Assembly: GCA_029243025.1 (NCBI GenBank) | Contig: JAQWSU010000045.1 | Coordinates: 1-64,000, forward strand | Reading direction: 5' to 3' | Length of the DNA: 64,000 bases | DNA from: Pirellulaceae bacterium | GTDB lineage: Bacteria; Planctomycetota; Planctomycetia; Pirellulales; Pirellulaceae | Shown here: positions 54,719 through 64,000 of the stretch, one piece after another | How positions within the stretch are numbered: the stretch's first letter is position 1 | Layout: the number at the start of each line of letters is the position of its first letter | Program-made: the position numbers and the translations under genes | The notes under the pieces: generated by a model | What the model saw: the letters and a program-made list of their open reading frames with translations, nothing else | Databases searched by the model: none | Told to the model about the DNA's origin: nothing

Positions 54719-57700
54719 TTAGCCTCGCGTGAGGGTTTCGTCCAAATTGAGTATCAGACTCATCACCATCGTCATCGCCGCGTGTCGTGGCAGGGCAATG
54801 GTTGGGTTACGTTTCGAGTCACCAATCGCGAGGAGTTGCTCCGCTCGCTCCGGCGAATCATTAAAAACCGCTAGTTCGTCCTCGTAGGCCTGCAACAGCA
54901 CCGACAGGGTATCTGCCGTAGGGCGACATCCGGTCGCCAGCCGATAGCCGTAGGTAATCTGTTCGGCCGTTGAGTCCTTGGCTTCGCGAATGCTGCGATC
55001 AGCCAACTTACGTGCCGCCTCCACAAACTGTGGGCCATTCATTGTAACTAACGCCTGCAGCGGTGTATTCGTTCGGGAGCGTCGCATGACACACTTCTCG
55101 CGAGTAGGCGCATCGAAAATCGTCATCACAGGCATCGGTGACGAACGCTTCCAATAGATGTACATACTGCGACGATAAAGCTTCCCGCCCTGGTCTTGCT
55201 TGAATCTAACGTTACCGCTCAAGCTAACCTCGTTCCAAAGCCCATCGGGTTGGTAAGGCTTGGTGCTTGGTCCACCGATCTGACTTACCAGCAAACCACT
55301 GGCCGCTAATGCGTTATCGCGAATGAATTCACCTTGCAAGCGAAATCGAGGCCCTCTTCCGAACCAGCGATTTTCGGGATCGAGCGATCGTGCTTCCACG
55401 GTGGCTCGAGAGGACTGTCGATACGTTGCGGAAGTTACAATCTGTCGGATTAAATATTTCACGTCCCAACCGCTTGCCACAAACTCGTCGGCCAACCAAT
55501 CGAGCAAAGCCGGATGGGTTGGCCAATCCCCCTGAGAACCAAAATCACCCAGCGTACCAACAACGCCTTCGCCGAAAAACAAAGACCAGTATCGATTAAC
55601 GGCCACCCTCGCCGTGAGTGGGTGCTCACCGCTGACGAGCCATTTGGCCAAGCCGAGTCGATTCGCAGGCACGTCATCTGGAATGGGTGGCAAAGCTTGC
55701 AAGACCCCAGGCTGGACGGGTTGATCCTTCTGTGGCGCATCGTAGCTGCCGCGATTTAGCACGTAGGTCATCCGCGGCTGCGCCGCGTCTTGCATCGTCA
55801 TCACCGTGCTTACGGGCGCTGCAAGTTTCTTCTCTTCTTGGATCAGTTCATCGATCCGCTTCGCCAGTCGGATCGCCACTGCATCATGATGTTTGAGATA
55901 GTATTCTCGTATCTGAGCAACTTGATCCTCCGTTCTCTCGTCGGCCGCAATTCGCAGCAATGGAAAAACTGGATCAAAGTCACGAATGGCCCGGACTTCG
56001 CTAGTCTCGAGCTTTCGCCCGTAAACCCGAATGTCATCAACCGCTCCTCCGAAGGGAGATCCCGGCTGGCGTCGCCCAACCAACAGAGGTTTATCGGTTC
56101 TGATCGAGGATTGCAACTTGTCGTGATTGATTTCGACAGGCTGGTTCTCACCGTTCACGAAAATCGTAATTCCTTTTGCTAGACTTGAACCGTCATAGCT
56201 GACCATCACATGTTGCCATTTGTCTTTGACAAACTTCTCTGTCGTGGTCACTTTGATAGCATTTTCCGGCCACTGATGAACAAGGTGAACCGACACGTGA
56301 CCATCGTACCAATAAAGATCAAAACCTCGATGCGAATTCCCATCATCCATCCGGGCAATCGGGGCACCATTCACCTTGTCTCCAGCGTAGAGCCATGCTC
56401 CGTAGGAAAAAGCGTCGGTGCGTTCAAAATCGGCCAACTTGCCAAGATTCAAATAAGTTTTGTCGTCACAGCGAAAAGCTTGATTCAGCTTACCGACAAT
56501 CCACTTCGGCTCCCCCTCCACTCGGCCGCCTGGTGAGCCAATCACTTCGTTGTCGACTTGCTTTCCCGACTCGTGATCGAGCGTAAACCGAGCCAGGAAA
56601 TCGTCAGGCGCCCGGGGACGAGCATCGACTTCTCGACTCCGTTGCTGTAACCAGTTCTGAAAGTCGCTTCCAATCGTGGTCAGATGAGCTTCTCGCTCAG
56701 ACTTCACCGACTCCAATTGCCGCTGAACGGCTCGCTGCTTGAATCGATTCAGCGGGTCGAACACATCAATGCGAGGCTCCGCATTCCCGTTTCGGGTTTG
56801 CATTCCCTTGTCGGTTGACTGATTAAAAAAGGCGAAGAATTGATAGTATTCTTGCTGAGAGATCGGATCGTATTTGTGGTCGTGGCATTGAGCACACTCC
56901 ATGGTCAGCCCCATCCAGACCGTCGAGGTCGTCTTGACACGATCCACGATGTATTCGACTCGATATTCTTCAGCGATCGCTCCCCCCTCGTCAGTCGTAC
57001 CATGATTCCGATTGAATCCTGCTGCAACTTTCTGGTCGATCGTTGAATCGGGTAACAAATCACCCGCAATTTGCTCAATCGTAAAGCGATCGAATGGCAG
57101 GTTGTTGTTGTAGGCGCGAATCACCCAATCCCGCCACGGCCACATATCGCGGGGACCATCGGCGTGATAGACGCTTGTATCTCCAAAGCGAGCCGCGTCC
57201 ATCCAGGCCAGTGCCATCCGCTCACCAAAGTGATCCGACTCGAGGAGACGATCCACCACTCGCTCGTAAGCGTCCATTGAACGGTCATTCAAAAAGTCAT
57301 CGATCTGTTCCACGGTAGGTGGCAACCCCGTCAGGTCAAAGGTAACTCGGCGTAGCCACCGCGCTCGCTCAGCAGGCGGCGAAGGTGACAATCCGCGTGA
57401 TTCCATCCGGTTGGCCACGAAAGCATCAATCGGATTGATCACCCACTTATCCAGCGAGGTCTGGGGGATCGTTGGCCGTTGTGGAGCGACAAAAGACCAG
57501 TGATCTTGCCAGCGTCCCCCCTGTTCAATCCAGCGTTTCAAGATGTTGATCTCGGTGGTCGACAGCTCTTTGTGCGATTCGGGAGGCGGCATCTGCAGAT
57601 CCGAATCAGAACTGATGATACGTTTCCAGCCCTCGCTTTCGGCCAGACCCGCCGATCCAAAGGCCGCTTCGATGCCTTCCTGACCATCCAGTCTCAGTTC

Positions 57701-57874
57701 TGCCTCACGGTGTTGCTCATCAGGCCCATGACACTGAAAGCAATTGTTGGACAATATGGGTCGCACATCACGGTTGAATTGGATCAGATCATTTCCGAGT
57801 GAAATCGAGCAGCCCAACGCTAACTTCAGGACAGCCAGAATGAACAGCGCTCGCATGCAGGGAAAGGTCTTCAT
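54719..57874 (-). CDS. PSD1-type protein: cytochrome c, DUF1549, LamG, DUF1553
   Basis: About 1051 residues from the ATG at 57874 ([16 protein letters not shown]..., a signal peptide); the frame reaches 57937, but that part crosses a G-run and is not protein-like. Domains: planctomycete cytochrome c (about 35-90) with the heme motif CFQCH; DUF1549 (about 140-350, beginning [14 protein letters not shown]); a LamG-type concanavalin domain (about 450-650, [13 protein letters not shown]-like end); and DUF1553 (about 745-1000, [41 protein letters not shown]). With the DUF1501 protein it is one of the most characteristic operons of planctomycetes, probably part of periplasmic polysaccharide or redox-linked metabolism. 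The exact reaction is unknown. Confidence 0.92.
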   Translation of the reverse strand: MKTFPCMRALFILAVLKLALGCSISLGNDLIQFNRDVRPILSNNCFQCHGPDEQHREAELRLDGQEGIEAAFGSAGLAESEGWKRIISSDSDLQMPPPESHKELSTTEINILKRWIEQGGRWQDHWSFVAPQRPTIPQTSLDKWVINPIDAFVANRMESRGLSPSPPAERARWLRRVTFDLTGLPPTVEQIDDFLNDRSMDAYERVVDRLLESDHFGERMALAWMDAARFGDTSVYHADGPRDMWPWRDWVIRAYNNNLPFDRFTIEQIAGDLLPDSTIDQKVAAGFNRNHGTTDEGGAIAEEYRVEYIVDRVKTTSTVWMGLTMECAQCHDHKYDPISQQEYYQFFAFFNQSTDKGMQTRNGNAEPRIDVFDPLNRFKQRAVQRQLESVKSEREAHLTTIGSDFQNWLQQRSREVDARPRAPDDFLARFTLDHESGKQVDNEVIGSPGGRVEGEPKWIVGKLNQAFRCDDKTYLNLGKLADFERTDAFSYGAWLYAGDKVNGAPIARMDDGNSHRGFDLYWYDGHVSVHLVHQWPENAIKVTTTEKFVKDKWQHVMVSYDGSSLAKGITIFVNGENQPVEINHDKLQSSIRTDKPLLVGRRQPGSPFGGAVDDIRVYGRKLETSEVRAIRDFDPVFPLLRIAADERTEDQVAQIREYYLKHHDAVAIRLAKRIDELIQEEKKLAAPVSTVMTMQDAAQPRMTYVLNRGSYDAPQKDQPVQPGVLQALPPIPDDVPANRLGLAKWLVSGEHPLTARVAVNRYWSLFFGEGVVGTLGDFGSQGDWPTHPALLDWLADEFVASGWDVKYLIRQIVTSATYRQSSRATVEARSLDPENRWFGRGPRFRLQGEFIRDNALAASGLLVSQIGGPSTKPYQPDGLWNEVSLSGNVRFKQDQGGKLYRRSMYIYWKRSSPMPVMTIFDAPTREKCVMRRSRTNTPLQALVTMNGPQFVEAARKLADRSIREAKDSTAEQITYGYRLATGCRPTADTLSVLLQAYEDELAVFNDSPERAEQLLAIGDSKRNPTIALPRHAAMTMVMSLILNLDETLTRG

Positions 57875-57888
57875 CGTGCAGCTCGTAA

Positions 57889-57899
57889 GGGGGGGGGGG
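57889..57899. repeat. Eleven-G homopolymer upstream of the PSD1 gene
   Basis: A run of 11 G (C on the coding strand) 15 bases before the chosen start codon. Such tracts can slip during replication and change expression; they are also prone to sequencing error. Confidence 0.7.
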
Positions 57900-58108
57900 T
57901 AGGAACGGAGAGAGCTGAAACAAATAGTGCTTGCCAAAGTTTACTGCGAAATCATCACGAGGCGTGGCCTCGCGAAAGTCGGGGATCGGGTGGGTCCCGA
58001 CAAACCATCACTGTCAGATTCTATCTCTAGCTGGACAAATCGCCAAATAATCTCTGGCCCCACTCAGAAATCCCCACCCGCCCCGATTGGTGGCAGGTTC
58101 AAATGATC

Positions 58109-58138
58109 AAACGCCATTGTCATCGCACACCGGCGTTT
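58109..58138 (-). terminator. Hairpin downstream of the S9 peptidase gene
   Basis: AAACGCC and GGCGTTT form a seven-base-pair stem with a 16-base loop, about 30 bases after the S9 stop on the minus strand. The longer T-run is on the plus-strand side, so its direction is uncertain. Confidence 0.35.
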
Positions 58139-58169
58139 TTTCCTAATCAGGGGGAGTTCCGTGGTGCAA

Positions 58170-60110
58170 CTATTTTTTTTCGAGCTTACCCAAGATATCA
58201 GCCCCCCCGGCTTCTACACGTCCGTTCAGGTGTGCGCCGAAAAACTGCTCCATCGCTCGGTACACTTCAAAGCGGTTTTCTTCATTGCGAAAACCATGAC
58301 CTTCGTCGTCTTTGACCATGTAGGGCACCTCAATGCCACGTTCCCTGAGTGCAGCAACGATTTGATCCGCTTCCGATTTTTTGACTCGCGGATCATTCGC
58401 ACCCTGTGCAATCATGAGTGGCGACTTGATTTTATCAGCATGAAAGACAGGCGAAAACTCGCGCATCATATCTTGATCCGTTTCGGGATTGCCCATCATT
58501 TCATACATCATTTCGCGCATCGGCTCCCAGTAGGGCGGAATTGTTTCCAGAATGGTGAAGAGGCTGGAGACACCGACGTAGTCGACTCCGCAGGCATATA
58601 AATCCGGCGTAAAGGCGAGCCCTGCGAGCACGACGTAGCCGCCATAAGAAGCGCCGAAAACACCAATCCGATCGGGATCAGCAATGCCCTGATCGATTAA
58701 CCATTCGACGCCATCGGTGACGTCGTTCTGCATCGTCTGCCCCCACTGCTTGAAACTCATCTCCCAAAACTGTCGCCCAAAACCAGTGGAACCTCGAAAA
58801 TTTATTTGCAGCACTGCATAGCCACGGTTTGCTAGGAATTGAACATCGGGTCGAAAGCCCCAGCTGTCGCGTGCCCAGGGACCGCCATGCGGAAGAATAA
58901 CGGTCGGCAGGTTCTTGGCTTCGACACCAACGGGAAGCGTGAGATAGCCATAGATCATCAGTCCGTCACGTGATTGAAAAACAATCGGTCGCATCGGAGC
59001 CAACTGTTGCGGATTGAGCCAGGGACTGATATCGGCCAAATGCTTCAGCTCTTGTTTCGTTTGGTCGTAGAAATAGTAAGCTCCCCGCGAACGATCGCTG
59101 TAGGCCCTCACGAGATACTTGTCTTCGTCGAGATTAAAGCTAACAAGTGCAACTTCCTGATTGGGTAACTCCTTCTCTAGGAATTCCTGCATTTCTCGCC
59201 GAGTATCATCAAAGAATTGATATCCCCGCTTGGCAGCAGTGAAGGCAACTCCCGTAATTGTCTTTCGTTTGTCAGATCTCAGCAGAGTGTTTACATCAAC
59301 CTGAGGATGCTCGTAGATCACTTCGAGTTCCTCGGCCTGCCGCGGGTCGAAGAGCACGATGGCCTCCTTATCCCGCCCGATGTTGGATGCTGCGTAGATA
59401 TTTTTATTGTCGAAGGTGAAAAACAAAGGGCTGAGTGTTTCCCGAAAATTGGTGGTCAGAATCGTTTTGAACTCGTCCTCCTCCTGCTCCCGATATAACA
59501 CGCTTGTATTGACTCCGTCAGTGCTGGTCGCCACGCGTAACTTGCCGTCATGATCGGCGAGGAATGAAACGAGATTGCCGGGATTTTTCACGAGCAACTC
59601 AGTCTCAGCTGTGTTGACGTTGACCCGAAAGACATCAAAAGTTCGCTTGTCTCGCTCGTTGTGTTTGATCAACATGTGATCCGGGTCGTCCCGCAAGTCG
59701 TCAATAACGCTGCCTCGAGTTTCCTTGAAAGGCGTAAGATCAAGCAAATTGGAGCCATCTCGATTGACCGCAAATACGTGGTAATTCTCATCCCCTCCTT
59801 CGTCGAGTGAATAAACAAGTCGATTGTCCGTGGCCCAAAAAAAGCCTGGAATGTCTCGTTCCGTGACGGACGTGACTCGCTGCGCCTCATCCTCGCCAAT
59901 CTTTTGGACAAAGATGTTCATGCGAGATTTCCACGGTTTCAAAAACCCAATGAATTCACCATTGGGTGAGAGACTGTGGCCCGACTCAACCGGATTACGG
60001 AAAAAATCACGCAGTGGAATCAACTCAGCAAGTTCGGCAGCCGCATTGTGGGTCGTGATCGTCATGATTCCTAAGATCAGAATGATCCATGAAGCGAATA
60101 AGCGTTTCAT
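58170..60110 (-). CDS. Secreted S9-family prolyl oligopeptidase-like serine peptidase
   Basis: This 646-residue protein has a signal peptide (MKRLFASWIILILGIMTITTHNAAA). Residues about 30-370 form the beta-propeller (SPNGEFIGFLKP, SLDEGGDENYHVF). Residues about 385-635 are the alpha/beta hydrolase of the acylaminoacyl-peptidase/DPP-like group: HGGPWARDSWGF, nucleophile Ser in GVFGASYGGYV, Asp in GANDPRVKKSE and His in DDEGHGFRNEENR. It cleaves short peptides, typically from the N terminus or after specific residues, outside the cytoplasm. GGAG lies nine bases before the ATG. It precedes the PSD1 gene on the same strand with a gap of about 295 bases and a hairpin, so it is probably a separate unit. 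Confidence 0.92.
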   Translation of the reverse strand: MKRLFASWIILILGIMTITTHNAAAELAELIPLRDFFRNPVESGHSLSPNGEFIGFLKPWKSRMNIFVQKIGEDEAQRVTSVTERDIPGFFWATDNRLVYSLDEGGDENYHVFAVNRDGSNLLDLTPFKETRGSVIDDLRDDPDHMLIKHNERDKRTFDVFRVNVNTAETELLVKNPGNLVSFLADHDGKLRVATSTDGVNTSVLYREQEEDEFKTILTTNFRETLSPLFFTFDNKNIYAASNIGRDKEAIVLFDPRQAEELEVIYEHPQVDVNTLLRSDKRKTITGVAFTAAKRGYQFFDDTRREMQEFLEKELPNQEVALVSFNLDEDKYLVRAYSDRSRGAYYFYDQTKQELKHLADISPWLNPQQLAPMRPIVFQSRDGLMIYGYLTLPVGVEAKNLPTVILPHGGPWARDSWGFRPDVQFLANRGYAVLQINFRGSTGFGRQFWEMSFKQWGQTMQNDVTDGVEWLIDQGIADPDRIGVFGASYGGYVVLAGLAFTPDLYACGVDYVGVSSLFTILETIPPYWEPMREMMYEMMGNPETDQDMMREFSPVFHADKIKSPLMIAQGANDPRVKKSEADQIVAALRERGIEVPYMVKDDEGHGFRNEENRFEVYRAMEQFFGAHLNGRVEAGGADILGKLEKK

Positions 60111-60237
60111 CGAAGGTTGCTCCGTGACAGATGCGTCCGCAAGGACTCGGAGGATACGAACAGTAGAAGCCGACCAACTTGGAGAGCCGATCGACCGTCA
60201 CAAACTACCGTAGCCGCTCTGTCTCGTCAACGAACCT

Positions 60238-60591
60238 TTACGACTCGTCCGCTGCTTCCTGAATCGCACGCACCTCTGCCAGACGACCGAATTGCATCGC
60301 GGTCACTGCGAAAGTGTCCACGCCCAGATACTCGCCTAGCTTGTGCGCTAGGTCGAGATCTTGCACTCCGTGGAACTGATTTGTTGGATTGTCTTCGAAA
60401 TAGATGGTGTCCAATTCGGAATTGAAACCAGACTCAAAGCAGTCAGAGAATTGTTCGATCCAAGCCTCAGGAATCCCCTTCTCGCGACAGAGCTCAAGGG
60501 GCCAAATGTCTCGGCCCGTGCATTCGCTGAGCAACATGCGAGCTCTCAGTCGATCAAGCAAATTTGCACCTCTGTCGCTGCGTTGTTCCAT
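60238..60591 (-). CDS. Conserved-looking small protein of unknown function
   Basis: Read from the ATG at 60591, this gives 117 residues; the frame continues to 60768 with a low-complexity Gly/Ala/Ser-rich stretch that may or may not be translated. The sequence has well-formed helices: LLDRLRARMLLSECTGRDIW, ELCREKGIPEAWIEQFSDCF and LDLAHKLGEYLGVDTFAV. It ends with an acidic tail. No signal peptide, membrane segment or known domain was recognised. The segment TIYFEDNPTNQFHGV suggests a protein-binding rather than catalytic role, but this is a guess. It lies 127 bases upstream of the S9 gene on the same strand. Confidence 0.6.
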   Translation of the reverse strand: MEQRSDRGANLLDRLRARMLLSECTGRDIWPLELCREKGIPEAWIEQFSDCFESGFNSELDTIYFEDNPTNQFHGVQDLDLAHKLGEYLGVDTFAVTAMQFGRLAEVRAIQEAADES

Positions 60592-61473
60592 CCGTTCAAT
60601 TTTCAACCCTCTTGCTAAAGCGGTTATAGTCGCTCCGGTCGGAAGATCCAATCCGAACCCCCCAGCGTTCGATCCCACACCTCTCTTTCCCGCCATCGGC
60701 GCCGCGTCTGAAAGCGCCGACTGGACAGCACCTCTCCTAGGGGCTGCAGAGCCCGATCCCGACCTCAACTCTCAAAGCTGCCTGCGCCGGTCGCGGAACG
60801 GAGGGGCTGGAGCCTTATTTCCCGCGCCGAGCACCAGCCACAAAATGTCACCAAAATGTTTTGGGATCTGCACCGCCGGAAATGATGCATGCTCAACCGA
60901 CTCCCAACCGACTCTTGGATCGCCCTTGGTGGCACACTGACCGTTCCGCCGGTCCGACCCCATCGAATCCGCAAAACGGTTCCGTCTATCCTGGCGCAAA
61001 ACCATGAAAAAACGTTCCGGCTAAGGCCAAGAAAGTGACACCCCAATCGTTGGCGTCGCCCTGAAGGAAGCATCCGCGAATGGGGCGCGGAGAGAATCTT
61101 AACCACAAACGGTTGACTGTAAAATGGTTGATACATTCGCCGATCGGCAGTAAAGAGCCCCTCGCTTCGCTCTCTTCCCTCTGCCGCCGGCCACCTCGCA
61201 AGGAAAAAAACCTAAAATATCCAATTAAGCCCGTCTCTGGAAAATACAGCTCGTCAGCCGCTCCACTCTCACCTAAACTAGTGGTGCGAGTCACGTCGCC
61301 GAAAGGCTGCCTGGAAACGCTTCGCGGAGGAAAGCCGTCCCCTTCACGATGTAGAACGTCCGCCTGCGATCGCGTCAAGAATCCTACCTATCAACGCGTC
61401 TTGACCAGCTCCCGCCTCACGTCGATCGAATCGAAGAAAATCCTTACCTTGGCACGAATAACAGGCTGAGAAA
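60592..61473. other. Long intergenic region before the efflux operon
   Basis: About 880 bases between divergent genes. Frames of about 130 codons are open on both strands at 60986-61469, but they overlap each other, are rich in Arg, Ser and Pro, and lack ribosome-binding sites. GAGGAAAG at about 61325 recalls an RNase P motif, but the region is too short for that RNA. No gene is supported; it may hold the efflux operon's regulatory DNA. Confidence 0.4.
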
Positions 61474-63132
61474 ATGAGTACGGTAACGGATCGTCCCCAG
61501 ATCCCCCCCTCTTCCGAGTCGAATCACCCGACCCAAGCCAGTTCGTCTTTGAAAGAGCGGTTGGCAGACCGATCGGCGTCGAAGCGAGGCAACCTACGGC
61601 GATTGCGAGTCATCGTCGCAGGTATTGCGACTCTCTTGGCGGTGGCGACTCTGATCTCAATTGGTTGGTTTTTCCAACGCGCTTCGACCGATTCGGCCTT
61701 AGTTTTACACGCAGTGCAGGAGACCGATCTGGAAATCACCGTGACCGAGCGGGGCAACCTGGAGAGCCAGACTGATGTCCGTGTGTTGTGTGAAGTCGAT
61801 GACATCGACGGTGACGGAATCCCAGGAACTCCCATTGTCTGGATTATTGAAAACGGTTCGTCGGTGGAAAAGGGAGAGCTGATCGTCGAGCTCAACTCCG
61901 CCATGCTGCGGAATCGACTCGATGAACAGGTACTCGACGTCGAAGAAGCGAAATCAGTTTATGTTCAGGCAAACGTTGCCTACGAAAATCAGATCACTCA
62001 GAACGCGACCACCTTGGCCGAGGCTCGTTTGAAAGTCGAGCTCGACAAGTTAGCGTTGAAGCAGTTTGAAGATGAAGAAGGCGGTACCTTCCAGATTGAA
62101 CTGCAGAATGTGGAATTAATCATTCAGGAGGCAGAAGCAGGCGAACTCATCCAACAAACGAACTTGACTGGAGTTGAGCAACTTTACAAGTTGGGCTATC
62201 GGAGCAGTGGTGAATTGGCGCAAGCCCGTCTCGAGACATTGAAAGCCGAACGTGAGCTGGCCGCGGCTATTTCGAAGAAGAAAGAGCTTGTCGAGTATCA
62301 GTACAAGAGACAAAAGATGGAGCTGGCAGGTGCGTTGGCCTCGGCCGATCGTGCTTTGGAGCAGGTGGAGCGTGACAACATTGCGCAGCTGACTCAGGCC
62401 GAAGCGAAAAAGATCGCTGCCCAAGAGTCTCTAAAAAAGGAAAAGGAGCTGCTGGCTCGCTACGAAGACCAGATCAAAAAGTGTGAAATCAAGGCACCAA
62501 TCGACGGCATGGTTGCTTACGCGACTGGGCGTAGCCGGTACTACCGCGAAGAGATTCGACCAGGCGCAGCGGTTCGTCCGCGTCAACCGATCCTGACGCT
62601 GCCAAACCTCCGGAGCATGCAGGTTCGCACAACCATTCACGAGTCTGTCCTTGATCAAATCACTAAGGGGCTCAAGGTATCGATCCGTGTGGACGCATTC
62701 CCGGACCGAAGCTATCAGGGGAGCGTTCAATCGGTCGCCGTGCTGCCCGATCAAGGAGGTTGGATGAGTTCGGACACAAAAGTCTACGCGACCATCATCA
62801 CGATTGACGAAGAAGTCCAACAGCTAAAACCAGGCATGACTGCGGTTGTCGATATTCACGTGGATCACTTGCGGGACATCGTCGCTGTCCCCATTCAGGC
62901 GATTTTGCAGGTGAAGGATGAAACGTGGTGTTACGTTCACTCCCAGGGAGTTTCCGAACGACGCTTCGTCGATCTTGGACGCACCAACGACAAGTTCGTC
63001 GAAATCAAGTCTGGGCTGCGAGTCGGGGAACGTGTGGTGTTAAATCCGAACGCAATCACGGATCTCGACAGCTCGGGTGACGATGCGAATCAGGAAATCC
63101 AGACGAACAGTACCGAACTGGCTTCTTCCTGA
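61474..63132 (+). CDS. HlyD/RND-type periplasmic adaptor subunit
   Basis: This 552-residue membrane-fusion protein has a cytoplasmic N terminus of about 45 residues and one membrane anchor (about 47-66, VIVAGIATLLAVATLISIGW). A barrel and lipoyl half (ALVLHAVQETDLEITVTERG, PIVWIIENGSSVEKGELIVEL) precedes a long alpha-helical hairpin (about 145-330, with heptad patterns). The second lipoyl half contains KCEIKAPIDGMVAYATG, followed by beta-barrel and proximal domains (RVDAFPDRSYQGSVQSVAVL, LKPGMTAVVDIHVD, GLRVGERVV). The insertion VDDIDGDGIPGTP in the first lipoyl half is unusual. It precedes a MacB-like permease gene by 88 bases, so it belongs to an ABC-type export system. The cargo is unknown. 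Confidence 0.9.
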   Translation: MSTVTDRPQIPPSSESNHPTQASSSLKERLADRSASKRGNLRRLRVIVAGIATLLAVATLISIGWFFQRASTDSALVLHAVQETDLEITVTERGNLESQTDVRVLCEVDDIDGDGIPGTPIVWIIENGSSVEKGELIVELNSAMLRNRLDEQVLDVEEAKSVYVQANVAYENQITQNATTLAEARLKVELDKLALKQFEDEEGGTFQIELQNVELIIQEAEAGELIQQTNLTGVEQLYKLGYRSSGELAQARLETLKAERELAAAISKKKELVEYQYKRQKMELAGALASADRALEQVERDNIAQLTQAEAKKIAAQESLKKEKELLARYEDQIKKCEIKAPIDGMVAYATGRSRYYREEIRPGAAVRPRQPILTLPNLRSMQVRTTIHESVLDQITKGLKVSIRVDAFPDRSYQGSVQSVAVLPDQGGWMSSDTKVYATIITIDEEVQQLKPGMTAVVDIHVDHLRDIVAVPIQAILQVKDETWCYVHSQGVSERRFVDLGRTNDKFVEIKSGLRVGERVVLNPNAITDLDSSGDDANQEIQTNSTELASS

Positions 63133-63220
63133 CCGCAAACGGTCAGTCAATTGATTTTGCAAGGCGGTCGACCGTGGCTGGACGGTTACCGGTTCGCTGA
63201 AACGGTATGGTGCTTGTCCC

Positions 63221-64000
63221 ATGTGGCTCAGAACTCTGCAACTCGGCATTCGCAATCTCATGCTGCACAAGCTGCGCAGTTTACTTACGATGTTGGGCAC
63301 AATCCTAGGCGTCGGTTCGGTCATCTCCATGCTGGCGATCGGCGAGGGATCAAAGCAACACGCGGTGGAACAAATCCGCAAATTAGGAGCAGCGAACGTC
63401 ATTGTGCGGAGTGTCAAACCCGAAGAGACCGATGAGCCGATCGGTAATAGTTCTGGACAACGTGTCAGTCGAGTATTGGACTACGGGTTAAAACATCGCG
63501 ACTTTGATCAATTGACGACTGCCATCCCGAACATCGTGGAAGCCGTTCCGATCTCGCTTGTTCGCAAGAATGCTCAGTTTAATCGTCACCGCATATCAAA
63601 TGCCCGTTTGTTGGGAACGACACCCGCCTATTTACGAGTCAAGAATTTGGAGATTAAGCGAGGCCGTTTCCTTTCCGACTCAGACCTGAATACGACAGCA
63701 AACGTGGCGGTCTTGGGTGCTGGAGCTGCCAACAAGTTGTTTGGCTACGAGGATCCATTAGGCAAGTCACTCTTGTTGGGGCAAGGCGCATACCAAGTCG
63801 TGGGTGTATTGAGAACGCAGGACCCCGGTGGCGCGGCTCCTGCGGCAATTGGCTTACAAGACTTCAACAACGACATCTACATTCCACTGACTGCCGCTCA
63901 ACGACGGTTTGGCGAATTGCAGATGATTGTTCGTTCCGGTAGCGAAGAGTTTGAACGGAATCAGTTGAGCGAAATCACCCTGACCTTGAGTCACGAGAAA
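63221..64000 (+). CDS. MacB-like ABC transporter permease, 3' truncated by the window
   Basis: Translation from the ATG at 63221 gives 260 residues and runs off the window end without a stop. The start MWLRTLQLGIRNLMLHKLRS and SLLTMLGTILGVGSVISMLA are the N-terminal element and first membrane helix of MacB/LolC-type permeases. IGEGSKQHAVEQIRKLGAAN, then NVIVRSV, begins the periplasmic MacB_PCD domain, whose later VLGAGAANKLFG, GKSLLLGQGAYQVVGVL and IYIPLTAAQRRFG are typical. Three more membrane helices should follow outside the window. It forms an operon with the adaptor upstream; the matching ATPase is probably next. Confidence 0.88.
   Translation, partial: MWLRTLQLGIRNLMLHKLRSLLTMLGTILGVGSVISMLAIGEGSKQHAVEQIRKLGAANVIVRSVKPEETDEPIGNSSGQRVSRVLDYGLKHRDFDQLTTAIPNIVEAVPISLVRKNAQFNRHRISNARLLGTTPAYLRVKNLEIKRGRFLSDSDLNTTANVAVLGAGAANKLFGYEDPLGKSLLLGQGAYQVVGVLRTQDPGGAAPAAIGLQDFNNDIYIPLTAAQRRFGELQMIVRSGSEEFERNQLSEITLTLSHEK

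Noticed and set aside
61320-61345. GAGGAAAG motif resembling the RNase P RNA core
   Set aside because: Only about 150 bases remain before the next gene and the other conserved RNase P blocks are absent.
60986-61469. Two frames of about 130 codons on opposite strands
   Set aside because: They overlap each other, are Arg/Ser/Pro-rich and have no start signals; GC-rich non-coding DNA is the simpler reading.
1-64000. tRNA, rRNA, CRISPR array, transposase or prophage genes
   Set aside because: Intergenic stretches were read for cloverleaf, spacer-repeat and transposase patterns and none was found; a covariance-model search would be decisive.

Overview
The window comes from a planctomycete, most likely a marine Pirellulales-type genome of moderate GC content. 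The evidence is a set of families typical of that phylum: a cytochrome-c/DUF1549/LamG/DUF1553 protein paired with a DUF1501 protein, a formylglycine-type sulfatase, a CRTAC1/ASPIC-UnbV lipoprotein, giant secreted proteins with an N-terminal LEPR-XLL-like motif, PEP-CTERM proteins, and a recurring dockerin-like C-terminal module. The species cannot be named from the sequence. No rRNA, tRNA, CRISPR array or intact insertion sequence was seen.

Layout. 1-2911: 3' part of a giant VCBS/cadherin-like repeat protein. 2967-9304 (minus): a transglutaminase/alpha-beta hydrolase fusion, a SnoaL/SgcJ-like secreted protein translationally coupled to a TPR protein with a long Pro/Arg/Gly tract, and a YpfJ-type zinc peptidase. 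9.6-16.3 kb: a small unknown gene, a membrane MutS-like ATPase, a TAXI-family binding protein, a sulfotransferase and a divergent glutamine synthetase. 16.8-21.4 kb: a sulfatase-sialidase fusion, a DUF1232 protein and an O-methyltransferase. 21.6-25.7 kb (minus): a two-component operon made of a sigma-54-type response regulator and a PAS-rich hybrid kinase with an Hpt domain. 26.5-28.2 kb: a 33-residue membrane peptide gene facing a PEP-CTERM alginate-lyase-family protein. 29.4-32.2 kb: a small lipoprotein overlapping a BarA-like hybrid kinase. 32.3-33.6 kb: a TerB-like protein and a universal stress protein.

33.8-52.6 kb (all plus) is the most distinctive block. It holds a two-module CRTAC1 lipoprotein, two adjacent paralogous giant proteins (about 2130 and 1860 residues; lamin-tail repeats, CotH kinase-like domain, dockerin-like end), a PAC2-family protein and a PEP-CTERM protein with the same dockerin-like end. 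52.6-53.3 kb carries decayed, tandemly duplicated 3' fragments of a DUF1501 gene just beyond the live DUF1501/PSD1 pair (53.3-57.9 kb, minus). The window closes with a secreted S9 peptidase, a small unknown gene, and the start of an efflux operon (HlyD-like adaptor plus MacB-like permease, cut at the window end).

Together the genes describe a bacterium with a large secreted and surface proteome: polysaccharide and sulfated or sialylated glycan breakdown, adhesion or matrix proteins, and two phosphorelay kinases. Five proteins share one C-terminal EF-hand-pair-like module although they use different N- and C-terminal sorting signals, which suggests a common surface-assembly role. That role is inference.
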